DNA of 64,000 nucleotides, taken from NCBI GenBank assembly GCA_902791235.1, contig CADAUV010000001.1:47061-111060 (forward strand). The letters run 5' to 3'. The notes under the pieces are model-generated. The model saw only the letters and a list, made by a program, of their open reading frames with translations, was not told where the DNA came from and made no database searches. Both the position numbers and the translations under genes were made by a program. The DNA comes from Oscillospiraceae bacterium (GTDB lineage Bacteria; Bacillota; Clostridia; Oscillospirales; Acutalibacteraceae). Every line of letters starts with the position of its first letter. Within the stretch, counting starts at the first letter, position 1. Of this stretch, positions 7,831 through 16,515 are shown piece after piece.

Positions 7831-8019
7831 ATGGAAAATGCCACTATCTTCATGAGAGTGGATGAGGTTGCAGCGGTGCTGGGCGTTTCAGAATCTTACG
7901 CATACAAGATTATGAAACAGTTAAATAACGAGCTTGCCGAGCAAGGCAAGATAGTAGTTTCCGGCAGAGTCAACCGCAAATACTTTTATGAAAGACTTGA
8001 CTATGAGGGAGGTGATTAA
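7831..8019 (+). CDS. Excisionase-like helix-turn-helix protein
   Basis: 62 residues from the ATG at 7831, which has an AAAGGAGG site; the frame stays open upstream but has no better start. The motif VDEVAAVLGVSESYAYKIMK is a MerR/excisionase-type winged helix. Position immediately before the integrase, sharing its promoter, supports a role as recombination directionality factor. Confidence 0.8.
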   Translation: MENATIFMRVDEVAAVLGVSESYAYKIMKQLNNELAEQGKIVVSGRVNRKYFYERLDYEGGD

Positions 8020-8021
8020 AA

Positions 8022-9110
8022 ATGTCTGTGTATAAAGACGCAAAAACAAACACTTGGCGAGCTGTGTTCAGATACACCGATTGGACAGGCGAGCGAAAGC
8101 AAACACAAAAGCGAGGCTTTGTTACTCAGCGAGACGCAAAAGCGTGGGAGCGAGAGCAGTTAATAAAGCTGCAGGGTGCGTGCAATATGACTATGAATTC
8201 CTTTGTGGAATTGTACTTCGATGGTTTGAGCGGTAGATTGAAGCTCAACACCATTAACGGAAAAGAGCATATTATCCGAACCAAAATACTGCCCTACTTC
8301 GGCGAGAAGCGAATCAATGAGATTAAGGCAACCGATATCATTGCTTGGCAAAACGAGTTAATGAATAGGAAGGATAAAAACGATAAGCCGTATTCTCAAA
8401 CCTATCTGAAAACAATCCATAATCAAATCAGCGCAATCCTTAATTACGCCGTTAAGTATTATGGACTCAAAGAAAACCCGGCAAGGAAAGCCGGAGCGAT
8501 GGGTAAGAAGGAGAGTGACAGAGAAATGCAAATCTGGACAAAGGAACAATACAAACAATTTGCAGAAGTGATGATGGAAACGCCGATGCTCTACTACGCA
8601 TTTGAAGTGCTTTACTGGTGTGGAATTCGTGAGGGCGAGTTGTTGGCTTTGACTCCTGCTGATTTTGATTTCGAAAGGCAGACGGTGCGAATCAACAAAA
8701 GCTATCAGCGAATTGACGGCGAGGATGTTATTACCGAGCCGAAAACACAAAAGAGTATCCGAACCATACGGCTGCCGAAGTTTCTATGCGAAGAGATGAC
8801 GGACTACCTTGCAATGCTTTACGAAGCAGAACCCAATGAAAGAATGTTTCCTTTGACAAAGAGCGCTCTTTACAGAGCGATGAAAGAGGGCAGCAAGAAA
8901 GCGGGCGTGCCGAAAATCAGAATTCATGATTTAAGACACTCCCATGTTTCCTTACTCATCAATATGGGATTCTCCGCTGTTGAGATTGCAGACAGACTTG
9001 GACACGAAAGCATAGAGATAACTTACCACTATGCACACATGTTCCCGTCAAGGCAGGATGAGATGGCGGATAGACTTGAAGCAGAAGGGAGGCTACAAAA
9101 TGTCAGCTAA
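8022..9110 (+). CDS. int: Tyrosine recombinase (integrase)
   Basis: 362 residues. The N-terminus (residues 1-50, SVYKDAKTNTWRAVFRYTDW...) is an AP2-like arm-binding domain, then a SAM-like core-binding domain, then the catalytic domain. The catalytic set is visible: Arg in WCGIREGE, Lys in TEPKTQKSIR, HxxR in HDLRHSH, His in LGHESIEIT, and the nucleophile Tyr in the YHYAHMF segment. It starts two bases after the excisionase stop. It is expected to recombine the core at 6968/26898; the paired GGCAAC repeats are plausible arm sites. Confidence 0.95.
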   Translation: MSVYKDAKTNTWRAVFRYTDWTGERKQTQKRGFVTQRDAKAWEREQLIKLQGACNMTMNSFVELYFDGLSGRLKLNTINGKEHIIRTKILPYFGEKRINEIKATDIIAWQNELMNRKDKNDKPYSQTYLKTIHNQISAILNYAVKYYGLKENPARKAGAMGKKESDREMQIWTKEQYKQFAEVMMETPMLYYAFEVLYWCGIREGELLALTPADFDFERQTVRINKSYQRIDGEDVITEPKTQKSIRTIRLPKFLCEEMTDYLAMLYEAEPNERMFPLTKSALYRAMKEGSKKAGVPKIRIHDLRHSHVSLLINMGFSAVEIADRLGHESIEITYHYAHMFPSRQDEMADRLEAEGRLQNVS

Positions 9111-9435
9111 GAACCGCGACAATCATAACCGTTGGCGCAGCGTTACAGTTGGATTTAGAGTATCACCCGAAGAAGCAAAGCAGATTGACACAGCGGTTGT
9201 TTTATCGGGACTTACTAAACAGGATTATATCCTGAACAGGTTGACTAACAAAGACATTGTCGTGCAAGGGAACCCGAGGGTATATATCGCCTTGAAGCGA
9301 AAGCTCGAAGAAGTGCTCACAGAGTTGAAATCTTTACAAGGCGAAACTCCATCCGAGAAATTGCTCGACACGATCAAGTTAATTAACCGAACACTTTATG
9401 GAATGAAAGGCGAAAAAGAAAATGACTGTCCTTAA
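9100..9435 (+). CDS. MobC-like accessory mobilization protein
   Basis: 111 residues from the ATG at 9100, which has a GGGAGG site and overlaps the integrase stop by 11 bases. The segment RSVTVGFRVSPEEAKQIDTAVVLSGLTKQDYILNRL matches the ribbon-helix-helix type of relaxosome accessory proteins (MobC or plasmid mobilization relaxosome protein), followed by a helical tail. It lies just before a structured non-coding stretch and a MobV relaxase, consistent with nicking-site recognition. Confidence 0.75.
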   Translation: MSAKNRDNHNRWRSVTVGFRVSPEEAKQIDTAVVLSGLTKQDYILNRLTNKDIVVQGNPRVYIALKRKLEEVLTELKSLQGETPSEKLLDTIKLINRTLYGMKGEKENDCP

Positions 9436-9628
9436 TGTATCTGTTGGCGCAGATACGGACAGCCATACTATGTAAATAGCAATCATAGTATAAACAATCT
9501 TTTCGCCGTTGTCAAATCAACAATACGGTTGTCTTTGTAAGTTCGAACTGTCGTTGCCTCGCAGAGCGCAATGCACTTTTGATGCGATAGTGTCAAAAGA
9601 GCCATTGCGTTACTCTTGGCAAGAGTAA
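9436..9628 (+). other. Non-coding stretch with nested hairpins, candidate oriT
   Basis: No gene seen. Inverted repeats: ACTATG/CATAGT near 9466-9490; a long interrupted stem CGCAATG (9567) + CTTTTGA (9576) pairing with TCAAAAG (9593) + CATTGCG (9603); and a perfect GTTACTCTT-GGC-AAGAGTAAC hairpin at 9609-9629. Its place between MobC and the relaxase is where origins of transfer of MobV systems lie. No nick site was identified. Confidence 0.5.
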
Positions 9629-10846
9629 CAGAACCGAGAAAACCCGAATTTAGAAAAACAATCGATTTTAGAAAGGATTGGTGAGATTATCACAGTATTA
9701 TCAAGCATCAGCATTGAGCTCGGCAAGGGAGTTCTGAAACATAACAACAGGAATTTTATTGCCGGAAATGTTGATAAAGAAAGGACTAAAAACAACATTG
9801 AGTACAAGAACATCTCCCTTGAGGAAGCATATCATATTCTCTTTGACGAGGCGTTACAGAGGTATAACGACAAGCAAACGAGAAAAGAAAGGAAGATGAA
9901 AAGTTACCTTGAACACATTCAAAACGGTAAGCAGGAAAAACCTTTTTATGAGATAATCGTGCAGGTTGGTAACCGTGATGACATGGGTATCGGTACCTGT
10001 AATGAGGAACTTGCAAAGGGTATATTGGATGAGTATATGAAGCATTTTCAGGAACGAAATCCAAGGCTGTTTGTGTTCAATGCGGTACTCCATATGGATG
10101 AAGCAACACCCCATTTGCACATCGACTTTATCCCATTTACCACCGGAAGCGAGCACGGCTTGGATACACGTACAAGTATGAAAAAGGCACTTGCTGACCA
10201 AGGTGTTACGGGTTCAGGAAGAAGCGATACAGAAACGATGGCGTGGATTCGTTTGGAAAAAGAAGTGTTGTCAAAGGTAATGGAGCGCCATAGTGTTGAG
10301 TGGGAACATCAAGGGAACGACAAAGACCATCTCTCTGTTTTGGAATACAAAAAGGAACAGAGAAGCAAGGAGGTTGAGGAGCTTGAGATGCAAGTTTCTT
10401 CCCTACAAAACAAACTTGAAAACCTTACAACAGCGATTGAAACGGTAACGGTGTTGTCCACAGATGAGGAATTTGAGGAGGAGTACAAACTCCCTGAGCC
10501 TCATAAAATGGAGTCAGCAAAGAGTTACAAAGAGCGTGTTGAGGAAAAGTTTGAGAAGCTGAAAGCGTTTGTTAAAAGGGTGTTTGTTGAGCTTATGCAG
10601 GCGAGAAGTGAGAACAAAGCCTTACGAGCCGCAAATCAAAACCTTGCCTTTGAGAATTCTGAACTCAGGGATACAAACAGGAACTATCAAAAGACAAACA
10701 GAAAGCTGCATAAGCAGTTGACAGATTACCGACTGCTTCGCAAGGTACTCGGCAGTAAAAATGTCGACAAACTACTTGAAGAAGCAAAGGGCAAAAAAGT
10801 AAATGAAAAGGAGGCAAATCATTATGAAAAAGACGATAACAGATAA
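9629..10846 (+). CDS. MobV/Pre-family relaxase, start codon unclear
   Basis: Relaxase that nicks the transfer origin. The core motif HMDEATPHLHIDFIP (HxDExxPHxH, metal-binding histidines) is intact, and the C-terminal half is coiled coil. An ATG occurs at 9896, but homologous sequence clearly extends upstream: in the same frame one reads SISIELGKGVLKHNNR and KERTKNNIEYKNISLEEAY, the conserved MobV N-terminus. The frame is open back to 9629 with no ATG, GTG or TTG near the expected start; a GTG with a good AAAGGA site at 9681 lies in another frame. Either a rare start codon (for example ATT 9686) is used or a small indel near 9681-9715 broke the gene. Confidence 0.75.
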   Translation, partial: QNRENPNLEKQSILERIGEIITVLSSISIELGKGVLKHNNRNFIAGNVDKERTKNNIEYKNISLEEAYHILFDEALQRYNDKQTRKERKMKSYLEHIQNGKQEKPFYEIIVQVGNRDDMGIGTCNEELAKGILDEYMKHFQERNPRLFVFNAVLHMDEATPHLHIDFIPFTTGSEHGLDTRTSMKKALADQGVTGSGRSDTETMAWIRLEKEVLSKVMERHSVEWEHQGNDKDHLSVLEYKKEQRSKEVEELEMQVSSLQNKLENLTTAIETVTVLSTDEEFEEEYKLPEPHKMESAKSYKERVEEKFEKLKAFVKRVFVELMQARSENKALRAANQNLAFENSELRDTNRNYQKTNRKLHKQLTDYRLLRKVLGSKNVDKLLEEAKGKKVNEKEANHYEKDDNR

Positions 10847-11201
10847 GAATAACGGACTTGATTACACACTGGTTGGGGAAGTATATCTCCCCAACCTTGT
10901 ATCAACCGAAACGAATTATGAGATTGGAATTTGGGGACAGCGGCACCTTGACTATATCAAGAAGCATCGCAAGGTGTTCTACACATCGCTTCTGACAAAT
11001 TGCAAGCTCAACTCATATCTGCACGATGTTGATGTTAGGGCAACGGAAATGTACGACCGCCTTGTAAAGCAACTAAAGGAGCAGCAGGACGTTACCGAAA
11101 AACTTAAAGCAGAGGACATGATGACTTGGGTTCAGGCGATGAACAACATCAATAATCGGGCAAGAGAAATTGTAAACTCCGAAGTGATTTATTCTGTATA
11201 A
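10824..11201 (+). CDS. TnpV-like transposon-encoded protein
   Basis: 125 residues from the second ATG (10824), which has an AAAAGGAGG site; the ATG at 10803 lies inside the relaxase gene. The sequence (GEVYLPNLVSTETNYEIGIWGQRHLDYIKKHRKVFY...) matches the TnpV family, small proteins of unknown function found in Tn4451-type and other integrative elements of Clostridia. It closes the mobilization block. Confidence 0.8.
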   Translation: MKKTITDKNNGLDYTLVGEVYLPNLVSTETNYEIGIWGQRHLDYIKKHRKVFYTSLLTNCKLNSYLHDVDVRATEMYDRLVKQLKEQQDVTEKLKAEDMMTWVQAMNNINNRAREIVNSEVIYSV

Positions 11202-11205
11202 CTAA

Positions 11206-11240
11206 ACAGCAGGGAGCGTAAATGCTCCCTGCTAATCTGT
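11206..11240 (+). terminator. Hairpin at the end of the mobilization block
   Basis: Perfect AGCAGGGAGC (11208-11217) / GCTCCCTGCT (11224-11233) stem. The T tract after it is weak, so termination may be partial. Confidence 0.6.
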
Positions 11241-11307
11241 TTGTAAAGTATTTCATTATTCTTTGATAATTATGTATTTCTTATATCAAGTTTTGCAAAA
11301 AGTTGAA

Positions 11308-11336
11308 TTGATATGACGTTCATATTATACTATAAT
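11308..11336 (+). promoter_or_regulatory. Promoter of the AraC-led cargo operon
   Basis: TTGATA (11308-11313), 17-base spacer, TATAAT (11331-11336), about 50 bases before the regulator start. Confidence 0.7.
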
Positions 11337-11384
11337 CAGCAGTTATTATATTCAAAATCCATAATCAAAGGATAAGGTGATAGT

Positions 11385-12095
11385 GTGAATATCGGTGAAC
11401 TAATTAGTATTAAAACCGTCAGCGATGATCTGCCGCAGACGAGGTATAATACGGAATTAAAAATCTTTACTTGCGTTCAGCTCGGTGATTTAAAACGGCT
11501 GATGGCAGAAATAGAGAAGGTTAACGCAACGATTGTTGCCGGCAATATATCGGATGATCCTGTTACGCAATTCAAATATCTTGCTGTGAGTACTGTTACG
11601 CTTGCAACCAGATATGCTATTCAGGGCGGACTAAACGAAAAAATCGCTTATGATTTCTCGGATAAGTCTATTGCAAAGGTTGACCGTATAGATTCTGCCG
11701 ACGATATTTTAACCGCTCTTGCCTATGATATTATTACGCTCACAAAAATGGTTGCCGAAAACAGATTAAAACCCAAACAATCACCGCACGTTAAAAAGTG
11801 TATTTCCTATATTAACGAACATCTCGAAGATAAATTAACGGTAAAAGCACTTGCTGAAATCTGCGGTATTTCGCCCGATTATCTGTCTCAGATTTTTAAG
11901 CACGAAATGGTCGACAACCTGAACTCGTACATTTTAACAAGAAAGTTAGAATATGCTAAGGAACTGATTGCGAAAGGAACAAGCAACAAGGAAATATGTA
12001 AAACGCTGAAATTTTCCTCTTCTTCCTATTTCGTTACCGCCTTTAAAAACAAGTACCATATGACGCCGAGTGAATATAAATCCATGTTGAAATGA
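11385..12095 (+). CDS. AraC-family transcriptional regulator
   Basis: 236 residues with a GTG start. The C-terminal 100 residues carry the double helix-turn-helix of the family: LTVKALAEICGISPDYLSQIFKHE and TSNKEICKTLKFSSSSYFVTAFKNKY ending in the usual HMTPSEYK. The N-terminal half (about 130 residues) is not a recognised sugar-binding cupin and resembles the helical sensor part seen in YesN-like regulators. It leads a compact set with a phosphotransferase and a hydrolase, and probably controls them. Confidence 0.85.
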   Translation: MNIGELISIKTVSDDLPQTRYNTELKIFTCVQLGDLKRLMAEIEKVNATIVAGNISDDPVTQFKYLAVSTVTLATRYAIQGGLNEKIAYDFSDKSIAKVDRIDSADDILTALAYDIITLTKMVAENRLKPKQSPHVKKCISYINEHLEDKLTVKALAEICGISPDYLSQIFKHEMVDNLNSYILTRKLEYAKELIAKGTSNKEICKTLKFSSSSYFVTAFKNKYHMTPSEYKSMLK

Positions 12096-12104
12096 GGTTA
12101 TATT

Positions 12105-13061
12105 ATGAAGCAAAAAGAAATTCGTCCTGTCAGCAAAAGAGATGCACAGGAATATGCCAAAGCAGTACTTGAAAATAAATATAATATAACGGTTAACAGT
12201 ATCAAATATATTGGCGGCGGTTCTTTTGGCTTTGTTTTCAAAGCGGATATTGACAAGGAACCGTTCAGCATTATTATGAAAGCGTGCAGAACGGAGGGCA
12301 TCTGTGAGCGAGAAGCAAGTGAGCTTACCCTGCTCGGTGCAGATAGCCTTATAAAGATTCCGAAGGTATATTTTACGTTTATTGCTACCGATGAGATACC
12401 GATTGACTTTATAGGTATGGAATTTGTAGAAGGCACAGACTGTTTTATGGACTTTATAAAACTGCTGAATTCCAAGAAAAACAAAGATCGCTTTGCAGAC
12501 GAAATTACCACAATTATCCATTATTGGCACGAGCAGACAAATGATAAATTCGGTTTAATCGGTAATGCCGTTTATGATGAATGGCTTGATTTTTATCAGC
12601 CGTTTGCTGCCGATATTCTTGATTGTGCAAGGGAGTTGACAAGCAGCGGTAAACTTGAAAAGAAAGTACTTGATACAATGGAGCGTGCCTGGGCTGCGTT
12701 TGATTATATTTTCAGCGATAAGGTTGAAACGGCAAGTCTGATTCACGGCGATATGAACGTGATGAACATAATGAGCGACAAGCATCTGAAGCCGCTCGCT
12801 ATCATTGACCCGCTTGAAAGCAAGTGGGCGGATAAGGAATATGAGCTGTTTCAGCTTCGCAATTTAACGGGCGATAAATTCGGCTTGTATGACACCTACA
12901 AAGCAAAATATCCCGTGTCCGAAAAGTGTGATATCAAAACTGCTTTTTACGCACTGTATCACGAGGTTTATGCCTATATTGTTTCGGGAACAAAGGTAAA
13001 CTTTATTCTTATGCCGCTCGTTAAGCGAATGAACAAGGAGTTGGATAAATGCAATCTTTAA
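12105..13061 (+). CDS. APH-type phosphotransferase (small-molecule kinase)
   Basis: 318 residues with a protein-kinase-like fold. A glycine-rich loop (IKYIGGGSFGFVFKA) and a lysine strand are followed by the Brenner motif IHGDMNVMNIM (catalytic Asp) and the metal-binding IIDPLES. This is the pattern of aminoglycoside, choline and macrolide phosphotransferases. The substrate cannot be told from sequence. Starts nine bases after the AraC stop and is followed, with overlap, by an esterase-like hydrolase, so the three are probably one operon acting on the same compound, perhaps an antibiotic or a signalling molecule. Confidence 0.8.
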   Translation: MKQKEIRPVSKRDAQEYAKAVLENKYNITVNSIKYIGGGSFGFVFKADIDKEPFSIIMKACRTEGICEREASELTLLGADSLIKIPKVYFTFIATDEIPIDFIGMEFVEGTDCFMDFIKLLNSKKNKDRFADEITTIIHYWHEQTNDKFGLIGNAVYDEWLDFYQPFAADILDCARELTSSGKLEKKVLDTMERAWAAFDYIFSDKVETASLIHGDMNVMNIMSDKHLKPLAIIDPLESKWADKEYELFQLRNLTGDKFGLYDTYKAKYPVSEKCDIKTAFYALYHEVYAYIVSGTKVNFILMPLVKRMNKELDKCNL

Positions 13062-13969
13062 GCGGAAAAGTTGTAAGCACTTTGCTCTGCGCCGTGTTTC
13101 ATTCTCCGCTGATTAATAATTCCGAATTATCAAACAATGCGGGCAAGAAAACCAAGGAATATAAATCTCACTATAAGCCTTCGAAGGAATTTAACTATTC
13201 GGTATATAGTCTTAACGGTGTAAATTACGAAATTCTTGAACCGAAGCAGAAACGCAATAACAAGGTTGTGTTACTGCTACACGGCGGAAGCTATAAGGTG
13301 CGATTACTCGATATGTACCGCAGCCTTGCTGAAAAGATAAGCAGAACGCTTAATTACTGTACGGTTTATAATCTTGATTACAGGACTTTCCCTGAGTACA
13401 AATATCCGGCGCAAATTGAAGATGCGGTTGCGCTGTTTCAGGAAATGCAACGGCAGGGTATTGAAACGAAAAACATTGTATTTATCGGCGATAGTGCAGG
13501 TGCGAATCTTGCACTCACTTCAACACTTTATATGCGTGATAACGGCATGGAATTGCCCTCTGCGATTGTTTGTTTTTCGCTGTGGGGAGATATGACCAAT
13601 TCCGGTAAGTCTGTGGTAGATAATTGTTATCGCGACCCCTTCGGCGGTATTGCAAGACGAAAGAAAGCAGAAGATAACTGGGAATATCTGCACCGCATAT
13701 CTGCTTTTGCAAAGGAGCTTGACAGAAGCAGTCCCTATGTGTCACCGAGCTTTGCCGATTTTACGGACTTTCCTCCCGTTACGCTTATCTGCGGCGAAGC
13801 CGAAATGGACAGAAGTTCCAACGAGATGGCACATGAAAACATGAAAAAAGCCGGTGTTGACGCCGAACTGCATATGTTTGACGGAATGTTCCACGATTTT
13901 CAACTGGTTCCATTCTTCCCCGAAACAAAAAGGGTGTTCGAAATAATGAAAAGCAGAATAATTAAATAA
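13049..13969 (+). CDS. Alpha/beta hydrolase, hormone-sensitive-lipase type
   Basis: 306 residues. The oxyanion-hole motif LLHGGS and the nucleophile elbow GDSAGAN mark the HSL branch of alpha/beta hydrolases; likely catalytic Asp lies near EAEMD and His in MFHDF. No clear signal peptide, although the N-terminus is mildly hydrophobic, so it is probably cytoplasmic. It overlaps the phosphotransferase gene by 13 bases and ends right at a terminator repeat shared with the ABC genes 11 kb downstream. Substrate unknown; an acyl or acetyl ester is expected for the family. Confidence 0.82.
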   Translation: MQSLSGKVVSTLLCAVFHSPLINNSELSNNAGKKTKEYKSHYKPSKEFNYSVYSLNGVNYEILEPKQKRNNKVVLLLHGGSYKVRLLDMYRSLAEKISRTLNYCTVYNLDYRTFPEYKYPAQIEDAVALFQEMQRQGIETKNIVFIGDSAGANLALTSTLYMRDNGMELPSAIVCFSLWGDMTNSGKSVVDNCYRDPFGGIARRKKAEDNWEYLHRISAFAKELDRSSPYVSPSFADFTDFPPVTLICGEAEMDRSSNEMAHENMKKAGVDAELHMFDGMFHDFQLVPFFPETKRVFEIMKSRIIK

Positions 13970-13970
13970 G

Positions 13971-14090
13971 CATTTAGAAACCGATTTTCGAGGGTAGCAA
14001 TGATATACCATTGTTACCCTCATTTTTGCATCTTGAAACGCAGTATTCATGTGGGTTTCAGAACCCTAAAATGCTGACATTATATACCAA
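13971..14090 (+). repeat. Post-operon repeat, copy 1 (terminator plus second hairpin)
   Basis: About 115 bases, roughly 85-90 percent identical to 25041-25160, each starting one base after a stop codon. It holds a strong GAGGGTAGCAATG / CATTGTTACCCTC terminator hairpin and a second small hairpin GGGTTT-CA-GAACCC. Confidence 0.85.
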
Positions 14091-14113
14091 ATTTTTAAAT
14101 GCTTTTTTACATA

Positions 14114-14158
14114 AAAACGACCTTGAATTTTATCTTTCAAGGTCGTTTTGTCTTTTTA
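14114..14158. terminator. Hairpin terminator before the five-gene system
   Basis: AAAACGACCTTGAA / TTCAAGGTCGTTTT perfect stem followed by a T-rich tail (14149-14157). The rest of 14160-14390 is AT-rich and shows nothing else. Confidence 0.7.
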
Positions 14159-14391
14159 GAAACCATTCCACGAGAACAATTAAATTTAATTTGTCAACCC
14201 AAAATTTTCAATTATTTATGTCTTTTTTTGTCGTTTTTTTGTACATTTTTGCATTTATATTGACAAAAGTATTGATTGCGTGATAGATAAAAATTAACGT
14301 TATTTATAATTATCAGACTATTTTGCCAAATAATATATTGCTATTCGATTCTTGCCATTATCGTATTTTTGTTTATGCTGATTTTAATTTG

Positions 14392-14420
14392 TTGAAAAAG
14401 CACATATAATGTTATATAAT
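14392..14420 (+). promoter_or_regulatory. Promoter of the five-gene system
   Basis: TTGAAA (14392-14397), 17-base spacer, TATAAT (14415-14420), 30 bases before the methyltransferase ATG. No other promoter-like site is needed for the following tightly packed genes. Confidence 0.75.
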
Positions 14421-14449
14421 AGGGTTAGTAATAACTACAGGTGAAAAGT

Positions 14450-15535
14450 ATGGATAATATATATTCAAAATATTATACCCCAGAAAAAGTGGCAAGAGCG
14501 CTTATAGGGTTAATCTCTATTAGTGACAGAGCGACTGTTGTTGATATTTGTTGTGGTTCATGCAACTTACTAAATGCCGCAAAACAAAAAAACAATAGCA
14601 TTATTTGTACAGGGGTTGATATTAACGAAAGTTACACAAAATCGGATTTTCAATTGTTTACTTGTGATGGAAGAGAATTTGCATTAAAAAACAGAGAACA
14701 ATATCAAATATCGTTAGCGAATCCTCCTTTTGGCAAAGAAAACAAAAACTCTTATACAAAACGTTTATATAAAGGAGCATATGAGGAAATATCAGTTAAT
14801 CGCATTGAGGTAGAAATGCTTATTGCAAATCTAATGGTGTTGGATCAATCTGGACAATTATTAATAATACTACCTTCAACAATTGTTAGCGGATCATCTA
14901 ATGTTAATTTAAGAAAAATAATATCAAAAAATCACTACATTGAAGCAGTCATAGATCTACCTATAAATGCATTCTATCCTGAACGAATAAAGTGTAGTGC
15001 TCTAATTATAAAGAAAAGTTTTAGTAATAAGAGTTCGAGTTATTATAAAATGGATGACAACTTTAATTTGCTAAAGTTATACGAGATAGATGCCCAACAA
15101 ATCAAAAAGGGTAACTGGGAAGGAAAAGCCAACAATGGTAATAGCGATTTCATAATTCATCAAGGGAAAATTTCAACTTCGGCATTTACCGATCAGAAAA
15201 ATTCAATTGAAGTTTTACACACAAGTAAACATACTGAAAATTGGACACCTTCCGTTAGATTTGCAATTTTACCCCAAGAAAGAGATTATATAAAAGCTGA
15301 AAGTGGTGATATTTTGATTTCAAGAATCGGCGCTTCAGCTGGAGATAAATGTCTTTACAATGGCGACGAAAAATATATTAGCGATTGTTTACTTGTTATT
15401 AAGAATCCTAGTAGGGAGATACAAGAAAGAATATTGAGTTTGGATTTATCAACCGTTGTTAGTGGTTTATCTACGCCACATATTACAATCAATAGTATTT
15501 GTAATTTATATAATAAAATATATCTAAAAGATTAA
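14450..15535 (+). CDS. N6-adenine DNA methyltransferase with fused specificity-like domain
   Basis: 361 residues from the ATG at 14450 (AGGTGA site; GTG 14441 is an alternative). The SAM-binding motif I is VVDICCGSCNL (residues 30-40) and the catalytic motif IV is ANPPFG (90-95), the gamma/HsdM-like order. After residue 260 the chain changes to a segment (GDILISRIGASAGDKCLYNG, ISDCLLVI) resembling half of a type I HsdS target-recognition domain. So recognition and catalysis seem to sit on one chain. There is no HsdR or nuclease next to it. First gene of the five-gene cassette; its stop overlaps the next ORF. Confidence 0.85.
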   Translation: MDNIYSKYYTPEKVARALIGLISISDRATVVDICCGSCNLLNAAKQKNNSIICTGVDINESYTKSDFQLFTCDGREFALKNREQYQISLANPPFGKENKNSYTKRLYKGAYEEISVNRIEVEMLIANLMVLDQSGQLLIILPSTIVSGSSNVNLRKIISKNHYIEAVIDLPINAFYPERIKCSALIIKKSFSNKSSSYYKMDDNFNLLKLYEIDAQQIKKGNWEGKANNGNSDFIIHQGKISTSAFTDQKNSIEVLHTSKHTENWTPSVRFAILPQERDYIKAESGDILISRIGASAGDKCLYNGDEKYISDCLLVIKNPSREIQERILSLDLSTVVSGLSTPHITINSICNLYNKIYLKD

Positions 15536-15549
15536 TGAAAGGTTTTTAT

Positions 15550-16515
15550 ATGGCATACAGCGAGAATTATATCAATACATATAATAAATATATAGCTCAA
15601 GGATGGTATGGAAATGCGATTTCCAGTGACAGATTAGAAAGGTGGAATCGTAATTTTGTTGCTCTTCCTGAAGATAAATTCGACGATGATCCCAAAATCT
15701 GTGCCCATTATTTGCTCCATTCATTAATATATTACCAAGACAAGCAGTTGGAATCAATTATTCACGGAATTGCAAATAAGATTATTAGCGTAATTAATCA
15801 AAAAGAAGAGCAGCGATTAGGTAGAAGGTTAAAAGAAAACGAATTAGCCGATGCTTGGGAGATGTATAAAAAAGATACATGTATAATACCGGCATCAAAT
15901 CCAGAAAGCGTTAGCGATAGTGCTCACCATGCAATAAGACTATGGAGAAACATACTTGGGCTTGAAACAAGATCAATTTTAGAATTGGATACAGTTGTCC
16001 AAACTAAGCAACATATCTTTTTTGTAGATGATATGATTGGAACCGGAAAGAAAATAACAAGTTTCTTTAAAGAACAGAAAATAAATACAAATGACGCAGG
16101 ATCAGAAAACTTGTACGATTATATAAAAAAGCACAAAGATGAAACGGATTTTAATATTGCAGTTTTTGCAATTTATTGTGAAGGATTCAATGTTTTGATT
16201 AATAATTATGATGCTATAAACTGCTATTTTGGAGATTATTATAATGAGGATTACGATTTGCTATCTAACGAATGTGTGTTTTTTGACTTATTTGATGATA
16301 GAAAAGAATTCATTATCAATTATATTTCAAAACAGTTAGACAAACTAGAATACAATGAAGAATATGTTCGAAATTTGCCTATATCCTTCCAAGAAGGATG
16401 CCCTAATAATACTTTGCCTCTTTACTATATTTCTAACAGTGAGTGGACCAATCTTCTAAACGAAGGTCATCCAGATAGGAAGAAAAGGAGTTTCACAAAT
16501 GAAAACACCATTTGA
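15550..16515 (+). CDS. Phosphoribosyltransferase-fold protein (PRTase-CE-like)
   Basis: 321 residues from the ATG at 15550 (AAAGG site seven bases away); the ATG at 15535 overlaps the methyltransferase stop and is less likely. The key segment is HIFFVDDMIGTGKKITSFF (residues 155-173): two acidic residues followed by a GTGK loop after a hydrophobic strand, the PRPP-binding motif of type I phosphoribosyltransferases. The N-terminal 130 residues are helical. Most housekeeping PRTases are shorter and lack this layout; I recall a conflict-system family of this kind (PRTase-CE in Pfam), from memory only. It may make or cleave a nucleotide signal, or deplete nucleotides, upon infection. AT-rich. Confidence 0.7.
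   Translation: MAYSENYINTYNKYIAQGWYGNAISSDRLERWNRNFVALPEDKFDDDPKICAHYLLHSLIYYQDKQLESIIHGIANKIISVINQKEEQRLGRRLKENELADAWEMYKKDTCIIPASNPESVSDSAHHAIRLWRNILGLETRSILELDTVVQTKQHIFFVDDMIGTGKKITSFFKEQKINTNDAGSENLYDYIKKHKDETDFNIAVFAIYCEGFNVLINNYDAINCYFGDYYNEDYDLLSNECVFFDLFDDRKEFIINYISKQLDKLEYNEEYVRNLPISFQEGCPNNTLPLYYISNSEWTNLLNEGHPDRKKRSFTNENTI

Noticed and set aside
9896-10846. Relaxase annotated from its first ATG
   Set aside because: Conserved MobV N-terminal residues are encoded in the same frame upstream, so the ATG start would cut off the first 70 residues.
14450-16515. Type I restriction system
   Set aside because: There is a HsdM-like enzyme with an HsdS-like half, but no HsdR helicase-nuclease; the neighbours are a PRTase-fold protein and an ORC-like ATPase.
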